Of a DNA stretch of 6,918 bases, positions 1 to 6,433 are shown piece after piece. The stretch is taken from positions 1-6,918 of the forward strand of contig JAKSKA010000077.1 of the NCBI GenBank assembly GCA_024401915.1, given 5' to 3'. Position 1 is the first letter of the stretch, and each line of letters opens with the position of its first letter. The DNA comes from Bacteroidales bacterium. Lineage in GTDB: Bacteria > Bacteroidota > Bacteroidia > Bacteroidales > UBA932. The notes beneath the pieces were generated by a model. That model did no database searches. It was given only the letters and a program-made list of their open reading frames with translations, and was not told where the DNA came from. Both the position numbers and the translations under genes were made by a program.

Positions 1-3
1 TAG

Positions 4-63
4 TTCTCCGAACGGGACGGCGTGCCCCCGCGTGTGTGGCTGAACGCGGAATTGAAGAAATAA
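4..63 (+). other. Possible C-terminal tail of a rightward gene (unrecognised)
   Basis: Reading from position 4 gives 19 codons ending in TAA at 61-63; the tail reads FSERDGVPPRVWLNAELKK. Codon choice is strongly G/C in third positions like the genuine genes here, and the stop falls 12 bases before the antiporter stop, a normal convergent arrangement. Against this, positions 1-3 read TAG in the same frame, so the tail is not connected to an upstream open frame within the window. TAG ends three other genes here, so recoding is unlikely. It could be an end of a disrupted gene, an error at the edge of the sequence, or chance. I do not recognise the protein. Confidence 0.25.
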
Positions 64-74
64 CAGGCCCCGGG

Positions 75-2324
75 CTACTCGAAGGAGCTTACCGCAGTCC
101 TCAGTCCGGCCATCCAGACCACATCTCCGGAAAGGAAAGTGAAATCCGGTTTGGGGTTGGTTATTATCTTCCCGTCCCTCAGGACGCTGATGACCATACA
201 TCCCCGGCCTCTCATATCGGTATCTTTCAGGCACTTGTCCAAAAGGAACGATTTCTCCGATATCCTTATCGTATCGACGATGAAGTCCTCGGCCGAGGAA
301 TCGGTTTCGGGCACTGAATTCTCCTCCATAAGGGTCACGAAAGACTCGATCTGTTCCGTGGTCCCGACTGCGATGAGCGTATCGCCCGGATAGATGACCG
401 CATCGCCGGAAGGGATGACCACGGAACGGCTGCCGCGGGCGATCTTCAGGATATTGACGCCGCTGACGTGGCGGAACGGCATCTCCCTGAGGGTCTTTCC
501 GACATAGCTGAAATCTTCCGAGACCTTGATTTTCTCGATATGCACGTCATACCCCGAGAGCTTCGCCGTCACGGAGGTCGTAACCGGAGCCTGGCTGCGC
601 TCGTAATTCTCCTTCTCGTTGAGATTCTTCATAAAACGTTTTTCCAGGCGGCTCATCCTGCGGCGCGTGATCTTCATCCAGAAAGAAATGACCAGTACGA
701 CGAGGGAAATCAACAGAAGAATCCAACCGGCGAGCTGGAAATGTTCGGAAATCTCGATAAGGACGACAAGGACAGCGAGTATGACGCGCAGCAGCATCAG
801 AGCAAAGACAGGGAGCTTGTTGTTGGCATCAGCCTTTATGAGACGCTTTGCGGAATCACCCAGCGCATTGCTCTCTACAGCCATTCCATACAGGAACGGA
901 GCCATCACACCGAGGGTGATGCCGCAATGGACCAGATTGTGGGCGAAGGTGGAGAACGACGGGAAAACACGCAGCAGCACCTTCTCGAGATATAATCTGG
1001 AACCAAGCATAAGGGCGATGAGGATGACGCCGTAAAGCCCTATGCGGAGGAAAAAGTGTTTGAAAAGCACCTTCCATTCCTCCCCCTCTGCAGACCAGCT
1101 CTGCTTGGGAGGGTCCTGCGGCCTGTCGAACTTCTCGAGGAAGATGGCAGGCATCTTGCGACGGATAAGGGCCAGCGCCGGATCCGCCGCCTTGATGATA
1201 TACGGCGACGTGAAGGTGGTGAGCACGGACACGGCGATGATGACGGGATAGATGAACTCCCTCATCACCCCGAGGGAACAACCCAGGCCGGCGATGATGA
1301 AAGCGAACTCACCGAGCAGCGCGAGGCTGAAACCGCAATGGACGGCCGTGTCGAGGTCTTTTCCGGAAAAGAGCACACCGGTAATCGTAAGCAGCATCTT
1401 TCCGCAGATAACGACAAGCGCAAGGAAGATGATCGTGGGCCAGTGTTGGGCGATTACCGCAGGGTCCACCATCATTCCGACGGAGACGAAGAAAATCGCA
1501 CCGAAAAGGTCTTTTATGGGCTGAGTCAGCCGGGCTATATGCTCCCCTTCCATAGTTTCGGACAGGATGGAGCCCATCACGAAAGCGCCCAGAGCACTCG
1601 AGAAACCCACCAGATTCGCCAGGTAAACCATCAGGAAACACAAACCCACGCTCACGACGAGCAGGATCTCGTCGGAGATGTAACGGCGCGCCTTTGTGAG
1701 CAGCGTGGGGATGACGTATATTCCCACCAGGAACCAGAGTATGATGAAGAACAGCAGTTTGGCAAGGCTGAAAGCCATTTCCGCTCCTGCAAACCTGTTC
1801 GAGACGGCAATGGTGGAAAGGAGCACGAGGAGAAGGACGGCGATGAGGTCCTCGAAGACCAGGATGCCGAACACCAGACTGGCGTAGGGCTTCTTCTTCA
1901 GCCCCATATCGGTGTATGACTTGATGATGATCGTCGTCGAGCTCATAGAAAGCAGACCGCCGAGGAAGATCGACTCCATCGTCGTCCATCCTATCAGGGC
2001 GCCCACAATCATTCCTACAGCGAACATTCCTATGCAGTTGGTTCCCGCAGTGACGAGGGCGTTGCTGCCTATCTTCAGCAGTTTCTTGAAACTGAACTCA
2101 AGTCCGAGGCTGAAAAGGAGGAAGATTATGCCTATCTCTGACCAGACATGGACCGATTCCGAGGAGAACTGGGGGAAAATTCCGAGGTTCGGCCCCACAA
2201 GGAAACCGGCGACGATATAGCCGAGGATAAGAGGTTGTTTGAGGGCTTTGGAAATTACCGTAAAGACTCCGGCAGCGATAAGGATTATCGCCAGTTCCGT
2301 CACAAGATTCAACTCTTCAGGCAT
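75..2324 (-). CDS. CPA2-family cation:proton antiporter (KefB-like) with two TrkA-C domains
   Basis: A 749-residue inner-membrane protein predicted to exchange K+ or Na+ for protons. Residues about 8-380 form the Na+/H+ exchanger domain. Family marks are LFSLGLEF (70-77), the FED acidic pair at 157-159 where KefC-type proteins usually have FQD, GFSSALGAFVMG (240-251), FFVSVGMMVDP (278-288) and LLGEFAFII (336-344). A second hydrophobic block follows (about 420-550, roughly four membrane segments), then a basic linker (551-570). Next come two TrkA-C/RCK-C-like domains at about 591-666 and 680-749, each with a conserved PGD or SGD turn (646-648, 732-734). There is no nucleotide-binding TrkA-N domain, so gating by NAD(H) as in classic KefB/KefC is not expected; another small ligand could bind the TrkA-C modules. 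The ATG at 2322-2324 leaves a short first segment before the first membrane helix and lies about 25 nt past a -7 element. Stop is TAG. Ion specificity cannot be read from sequence. Confidence 0.93.
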   Translation of the reverse strand: MPEELNLVTELAIILIAAGVFTVISKALKQPLILGYIVAGFLVGPNLGIFPQFSSESVHVWSEIGIIFLLFSLGLEFSFKKLLKIGSNALVTAGTNCIGMFAVGMIVGALIGWTTMESIFLGGLLSMSSTTIIIKSYTDMGLKKKPYASLVFGILVFEDLIAVLLLVLLSTIAVSNRFAGAEMAFSLAKLLFFIILWFLVGIYVIPTLLTKARRYISDEILLVVSVGLCFLMVYLANLVGFSSALGAFVMGSILSETMEGEHIARLTQPIKDLFGAIFFVSVGMMVDPAVIAQHWPTIIFLALVVICGKMLLTITGVLFSGKDLDTAVHCGFSLALLGEFAFIIAGLGCSLGVMREFIYPVIIAVSVLTTFTSPYIIKAADPALALIRRKMPAIFLEKFDRPQDPPKQSWSAEGEEWKVLFKHFFLRIGLYGVILIALMLGSRLYLEKVLLRVFPSFSTFAHNLVHCGITLGVMAPFLYGMAVESNALGDSAKRLIKADANNKLPVFALMLLRVILAVLVVLIEISEHFQLAGWILLLISLVVLVISFWMKITRRRMSRLEKRFMKNLNEKENYERSQAPVTTSVTAKLSGYDVHIEKIKVSEDFSYVGKTLREMPFRHVSGVNILKIARGSRSVVIPSGDAVIYPGDTLIAVGTTEQIESFVTLMEENSVPETDSSAEDFIVDTIRISEKSFLLDKCLKDTDMRGRGCMVISVLRDGKIITNPKPDFTFLSGDVVWMAGLRTAVSSFE

Positions 2325-2354
2325 AATAAAACACAGGTATAATTTACGCGGAAG

Positions 2355-2363
2355 GCAAAGTTA
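2355..2363 (-). promoter_or_regulatory. Bacteroidota -7 promoter element for the antiporter gene
   Basis: On the minus strand this reads TAACTTTGC, matching the Bacteroidota housekeeping sigma -7 consensus TAnnTTTG. Transcription would start near 2350, giving a leader of about 25 nt before the antiporter ATG. No good -33 TTTG is visible 19-21 bases upstream, where the sequence is simply A/T-rich. The leader has no purine-rich Shine-Dalgarno site, as is usual in this phylum. Confidence 0.55.
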
Positions 2364-2386
2364 GCAAAAAATACACTATTATTTAT

Positions 2387-2395
2387 TATATTTGC
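2387..2395 (+). promoter_or_regulatory. Bacteroidota -7 promoter element for the symporter-barrel operon
   Basis: The plus strand reads TATATTTGC, a full match to TAnnTTTG. A start site 5-7 bases past the G at 2394 falls at about 2399-2401, at the ATG of the symporter gene (2401-2403), so the mRNA would be leaderless or nearly so. The best -33 candidate region (about 2361-2368) overlaps the opposing promoter's -7 element and is a poor match. The two -7 elements are 23 bases apart, so polymerase at one could hinder the other. Confidence 0.55.
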
Positions 2396-2400
2396 AGGAT

Positions 2401-3573
2401 ATGAAAACAAAAAAGAAACTCGGTCTCTTCCCGAAAGTCGTCATAGCCATCATCTGCGGATGGCTGCTCGGGATGATACTTCCCACCTTCGGCGTAAGAC
2501 TGCTCAAGACATTCAACGTAATCTTCGCCCAGCTGCTTAAATTCATCGTTCCGCTGCTCGTCCTGGGGCTTGTGACCCCGTCGATAGCCAATATGGGCAA
2601 GGGTGCCGGGAAGATGCTGCTCACGGTGATGATCATAGCCTACGTATCCACCATCTGCGCCGGATTCGTTTCCTACGGCTGCTGTAACGGTGTGTTCCCC
2701 AGAATCCTGACCGTAGGGGAACTGACCAGCGAAACGGCGAAGGCCACTGTCTTCGAGCCCTTCATCGACCTCAAGATCCCGCCCATCTGTGACATCCTGA
2801 CAGCCCTCGTCCTGTCGTTTATGGTAGGCATCGGCATCATCGCGACCGACGCGGCCGGCCTGAAGAAAGGCTTCGACGAATTCGGCGCCATAGTGAAAAT
2901 CACCATAGAGAATGTCATCATCCCCCTCCTCCCCATCTACATCTTCACGATGATAACGGAGATGAGCGCGAAGGGCGTATTCGCCCAGATCGCCGGGGCC
3001 GGGGCCAAGATAATCATCACCGGATTCTCGATATCGATCCTGTACCTTATTATACAGTTCTGCATTGCCGGTGCCATTGCAGGGAAGAATCCGTTCAAGT
3101 GCCTCTGGAATATGCTTCCGGCCTACCTTACCGGCCTCTCGATATGCTCCAGTTCGGCCGTGATCCCGGTTACGCACAAGTGCACGCTGAAGAACGGAGT
3201 CAGCGAGGAGATAAGCAGCTTCGTGGTTCCTCTGTGCTCCACCGTCCATATGTGCGGCTCCTCCATCAAACTCGCGGCTACGTCGATAGCGATTGCATAC
3301 ATCACTGGAATGGAGATACCTTTCGGCGTGTACGTCAACTTCGTGATGATGCAGGGAATCGCAGCCGTTGCGGCTCCGGGCGTGATGGGCGGCGTACTTA
3401 TGGCATCCATCGGCCTTCTGGAGTCGATAATGGGCTTCTCGCCCGAGCAGACTGCGCTTGTAATGACCATCTACCTTGCTTTTGACGGCTACGGCCCCGC
3501 CTGCAACGTGACGGGTGACGGCGCAATCGCCCTCGTCTGCGAGAAATTCTTCGGCAAAAAGAAGGCTGCCTGA
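2401..3573 (+). CDS. Divergent DAACS/SDF-family dicarboxylate or amino acid:cation symporter
   Basis: A 390-residue inner-membrane secondary transporter of the glutamate-transporter (GltP/GltPh) fold, slightly short for the family (400-450). Visible family features are a first helix after a KTKKK cytoplasmic start, a serine-rich HP1 loop (CSSSAVIPVT, 249-258), the unwound TM7 motif at 283-287, a glycine-rich HP2 (PGVMGGVLMASIG, 326-338), and NVTGD in TM8 (369-373). Compared with GltPh, the TM7 motif NMDGT is HMCGS, and the substrate-binding R397 and T398 become G365 and P366. D394 (D362), N401 (N369) and D405 (D373) are kept. This points away from acidic substrates; the real substrate is unknown. 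The protein is also cysteine-rich (13 Cys). The ATG at 2401 is chosen because an upstream in-frame TTG at 2392 is part of the promoter element and the next ATG lies inside the first membrane helix. The stop is two bases before the next gene, implying co-transcription. Confidence 0.9.
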   Translation: MKTKKKLGLFPKVVIAIICGWLLGMILPTFGVRLLKTFNVIFAQLLKFIVPLLVLGLVTPSIANMGKGAGKMLLTVMIIAYVSTICAGFVSYGCCNGVFPRILTVGELTSETAKATVFEPFIDLKIPPICDILTALVLSFMVGIGIIATDAAGLKKGFDEFGAIVKITIENVIIPLLPIYIFTMITEMSAKGVFAQIAGAGAKIIITGFSISILYLIIQFCIAGAIAGKNPFKCLWNMLPAYLTGLSICSSSAVIPVTHKCTLKNGVSEEISSFVVPLCSTVHMCGSSIKLAATSIAIAYITGMEIPFGVYVNFVMMQGIAAVAAPGVMGGVLMASIGLLESIMGFSPEQTALVMTIYLAFDGYGPACNVTGDGAIALVCEKFFGKKKAA

Positions 3574-3575
3574 GG

Positions 3576-6419
3576 ATGAAGAGGCTGCTTGTCGCGTTAT
3601 TGCTGGCCTTCCTTTGCCTCCTGGCGTCAGCACAGGGCGGAGTGAGGCGGATCAGCGGGCGCATCATCGAAGAGGACACGCTGCTCCCGGTGATCCAGGG
3701 GGCGGTGCAGATTCTCAATGCAGCCGACAGCAGTGCCATAAACGGCACGATGACCGACCAGGACGGCAGATTCAGCATCGTGGTCGGAGAAGGCGACCTC
3801 ATCGTCAGGATCTCGATGCTCGGTTTCCAGACCAAGCACATAAACATCCACAAGGCCGCTGCCGGCGACGAACTGGCGCTCGGCAACCAGACGCTCGCGC
3901 CTGATTCTCAGCTGCTCAGAAGCTCTAATGTCTCCGCGAAGGCGCCGATCGCCACAGTTATTGCGGACACGGTCGTGTACAACCCCGCGGCCTTCAGGCT
4001 GGCGGAGGACGCGATGCTGGAAGACCTGCTCAAGAAGATTCCGGGGCTCGAGATCAACGGCAATACGGTGACGCTACACGGCAAGAGGGTCACCCAGCTC
4101 TTCGTGAACGGGAAGAGGTTTTTCGGCGGCGACGTTAGCAACGGGCTGAAGAGCCTGCCCGCCGATATGGTGGACAAGGTGAACGCTTATGAACGTGAAT
4201 CCGACTTCGCCAGGCTGTCAGGCATCGACGACGGGGAGAGGGAGCCGACACTGGACATCAAGATCCGCAAGGACAAGATGAAGGGCTGGCACAACAACCT
4301 CAACGTCGGAGCCGGCACCCAGGGCCGCTACACCGCCAGACTCAACGCCAACAAGATGGAGAAGAAGAACCAGAGCACCATAATCTTGAGGGCGTGGAAC
4401 AACTACGGGCAGGTGGACCTCAACACCACGAGCCGCACCCAGATCGGCACCGGAGGGACGGGAGACCGCCACGGCCGCCAGGCCGGCTACACCTTCGCTC
4501 GCAACTACAAGAAACTGGAACTGAACGGCCACTTCCACTACGACGGCAACGGCAGGGACGTTTCTTACCGCAGGCGCGCGGAATACATCTATCCGTCAAG
4601 CCATTATTTCACCTGCACCAACGGGACGGAGGATGCGTACAACAACGCTCTGAAAGGAGATCTGATATTGGAATGGAGGCCGACGAAGCAGCTGACGGTC
4701 TATGTGAAGCCCGACTTCGTCCTCAACTACAACAAGACGCTCAGCGGCACATTCTCCAACTACCTGACGAAGGACCCGTCGCTCTGGGACATAGACCCCC
4801 CCGACTATGTGAACTTCTATGAACCGGGATCGGTGATACCGGACTCCGACTCGCTGAAAAGCGTGAGGAACTACTCCACCAACAACCTCTCGGACACCCA
4901 CACGCGCATTGCCAAGCAGCAGATAGTAGCCCAGGTGACCTACCGCTCCGCCTCCAAGAGAGGTCGCAGCATCACCTTCAGGACCCAGGACTGGGCCAGC
5001 ATCAACGAGAGCGACCAGTTCCTGAGCTATCTCACGCGATACTACAAGATAAAGAAGAACTACGACTCCCTGCTCGTCAAGAAATTCTATCAGGACGGGA
5101 TCACGGGATTCATATCAGCATCAGGACAGGTCTCATACAACGAACCGCTCGGCAAAGGCAACCACATCCAGGCGACGCTGCGCACGGAGCACAGGATAAA
5201 CAACACTTCGAAGGACCTGTTCAATTTCAGCCAGGCCTTTCCTGAATGGCTGCCGACAGGTCACACCTGGAGGAAGGACGAGAAGGCCGCGCTGCCGGCC
5301 GGCTACAGCGACTATCTCGTTGACCAGTTCAGCTACGATGGCCGTTACGACTACTGGGCGACATCCTGCATACTCAATTTCCGCCATTTCAAGAAGAAGT
5401 TCAACTACACGGTAGGCGTCACCCTGAAGCCACAGCAGACGCGTCTGAGCTATACCAGGGACGGCATCGACTACCGCATCGAGAAGAGCATCTTCACCGT
5501 CTTCCCCAACTTCAACCTGAAATACAGGCCGAAGAAAAGTACCCAGCTTTCGCTCAATTACAGCTGCTGGGCCAACACTCCCAGCCTGTACAACCTGATG
5601 CCGGTGGAAAGCGGCAACAATCCCCTCTACGTCCACACGGGTAATCCCGACCTCCTCCCGCCCCAGGTACACAACGCCACGTTGTCGTTCAACTCCTCGA
5701 ACATCAGGAAGCAGAACAGCCTCATAGCGAATTTCGGGTTCAGGCTCATCCAGGACCAGATTTCCACATCTACGGTCCTCGACCCCGAATCCGGCGTGCG
5801 CACGACGCAATCCGTCAACGTGGACGGCAACTGGAGGGCAAACGGCTCCATCGTCTTCAACCAGACGCTCCGCGACAACCGTTTCTCCTTCTCCAGCCAC
5901 ACGAGCGGCGAATACCAGAACAACGTGTCTCTTCTCTACAACACGAAGCTGAAGGAGGACGAGACCAACGTTGCGTCACGTCTTATGGTGAAAGAGCAGT
6001 TCGACGGCTGCTACAGAAACGACTGGCTGGAGCTGACCCTGCGCGGAAGGGGCGAATACACGAAGGAGCACAGCGAACTGCGTCCCGATATGGACCAGGA
6101 GCCGCTGCTCTTCGCCGCAGGCTTCGAATCCGTGGTCACCTTCCCCTGGAAGATGCGTCTGACATCGGAATTCACTACCCTGTTCCAGCGCGGCTTCACC
6201 TACAACGAGCTCAACCGCAACTACTACGTGCTCAATCTCGGGCTCGCCCAGCCCCTGTTCAGGAAAAAGGCGACGATACGCGTCGACGCCTACGACATCC
6301 TCGGACAGCTGGAGAACATCACCAGGTCCTTCAGTGTACAAAACCGCACCATAACGTCTTATAACGGAATAGATTCCTTCGTTATGGTGCGGTTCATCTA
6401 CAGGTTCCAGGTCAAGTAG
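3576..6419 (+). CDS. Outer-membrane beta-barrel protein, TonB-dependent-receptor-like
   Basis: A 947-residue secreted protein predicted to sit in the outer membrane and probably import a ligand. Residues 1-19 are a classic signal peptide (MKRLL, leucine-rich core, cleavage after ASA). Residues about 26-106 form a carboxypeptidase-regulatory-like beta-sandwich domain (ISGRIIEEDTLLPVIQGAVQ, then DGRFSI at 63-68). Residues about 118-232 are a plug-like domain typical of Bacteroidota barrels of the OMP_b-brl_3 type: LLKKIPGLEI (151-160), LFVNGKRFFGGD (175-186), LPADMVDKV (194-202) and GIDDGE (216-221). The rest, about 235-947, is a barrel of alternating polar and aromatic strands ending in VMVRFIYRFQVK. 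No SusD-like partner gene is next to it. The ATG is 2 bases after the symporter stop (TGAGGATG), suggesting translational coupling; there is no other start compatible with the signal peptide. The ligand is unknown. The last 26 codons contain a perfect inverted repeat. Confidence 0.92.
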   Translation: MKRLLVALLLAFLCLLASAQGGVRRISGRIIEEDTLLPVIQGAVQILNAADSSAINGTMTDQDGRFSIVVGEGDLIVRISMLGFQTKHINIHKAAAGDELALGNQTLAPDSQLLRSSNVSAKAPIATVIADTVVYNPAAFRLAEDAMLEDLLKKIPGLEINGNTVTLHGKRVTQLFVNGKRFFGGDVSNGLKSLPADMVDKVNAYERESDFARLSGIDDGEREPTLDIKIRKDKMKGWHNNLNVGAGTQGRYTARLNANKMEKKNQSTIILRAWNNYGQVDLNTTSRTQIGTGGTGDRHGRQAGYTFARNYKKLELNGHFHYDGNGRDVSYRRRAEYIYPSSHYFTCTNGTEDAYNNALKGDLILEWRPTKQLTVYVKPDFVLNYNKTLSGTFSNYLTKDPSLWDIDPPDYVNFYEPGSVIPDSDSLKSVRNYSTNNLSDTHTRIAKQQIVAQVTYRSASKRGRSITFRTQDWASINESDQFLSYLTRYYKIKKNYDSLLVKKFYQDGITGFISASGQVSYNEPLGKGNHIQATLRTEHRINNTSKDLFNFSQAFPEWLPTGHTWRKDEKAALPAGYSDYLVDQFSYDGRYDYWATSCILNFRHFKKKFNYTVGVTLKPQQTRLSYTRDGIDYRIEKSIFTVFPNFNLKYRPKKSTQLSLNYSCWANTPSLYNLMPVESGNNPLYVHTGNPDLLPPQVHNATLSFNSSNIRKQNSLIANFGFRLIQDQISTSTVLDPESGVRTTQSVNVDGNWRANGSIVFNQTLRDNRFSFSSHTSGEYQNNVSLLYNTKLKEDETNVASRLMVKEQFDGCYRNDWLELTLRGRGEYTKEHSELRPDMDQEPLLFAAGFESVVTFPWKMRLTSEFTTLFQRGFTYNELNRNYYVLNLGLAQPLFRKKATIRVDAYDILGQLENITRSFSVQNRTITSYNGIDSFVMVRFIYRFQVK
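6338..6394 (-). terminator. Possible terminator or 3'-end hairpin for pgi, inside the barrel gene
   Basis: For a leftward pgi transcript, the 15-bp stem starts about 40 nt after the pgi stop codon and is followed by TTTTGT (two of the T's belong to the stem), a weak U-tract. Read rightward, the stem is followed by CATCTACAGG with no U-tract, and 23 bases of coding sequence remain before the barrel stop codon, so it is not an intrinsic terminator for the barrel gene. The loop is longer than in typical terminators, which lowers confidence. Confidence 0.35.
6342..6394. repeat. Perfect 15-bp inverted repeat with 23-nt loop
   Basis: The left arm AACCGCACCATAACG (6342-6356) is the exact reverse complement of the right arm (6380-6394). 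The 23-nt loop holds a smaller GGAA/TTCC stem (6366-6369 with 6374-6377) and a second copy of ATAACG (6361-6366) that could pair with the right arm instead. The element lies wholly inside the barrel gene, spanning codons for NRTIT through VMVRF, so it must also satisfy the barrel's last strands. Confidence 0.9.
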
Positions 6420-6433
6420 GGACCTGCCTGAAA

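Noticed and set aside
36..317. Open frame on the plus strand overlapping the antiporter 3' end
   Set aside because: It starts at GTG, overlaps the strongly supported TrkA-C coding region in antisense, and shows no motif.
1056..1919. Open frame of 287 codons on the plus strand opposite the antiporter gene
   Set aside because: Polar, low-complexity translation full of His, Glu, Asp and Gln, lying antisense to a well-supported antiporter; no promoter or family match.
2392..2400. TTG at 2392 as the symporter start
   Set aside because: The TTG lies inside the TATATTTGC promoter element, so it would not be transcribed from that promoter; the ATG at 2401 is followed by a typical lysine-rich start.
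2990..3006. Short GGGGCC tandem repeat
   Set aside because: Only two full copies, encoding Ala-Gly-Ala-Gly in the symporter; explained by codon use.
2386..3633. Long open frame (415 codons) on the minus strand opposite the symporter gene
   Set aside because: Its translation is highly charged, rich in His, Arg, Asp and Gly, with no recognisable motif; it is the expected mirror of a GC-rich membrane-protein gene. The plus-strand frame has clear family motifs.
5133..5900. Open frame of 255 codons on the minus strand within the barrel gene
   Set aside because: Antisense shadow of the barrel; rich in Val, Glu and Arg without domains.
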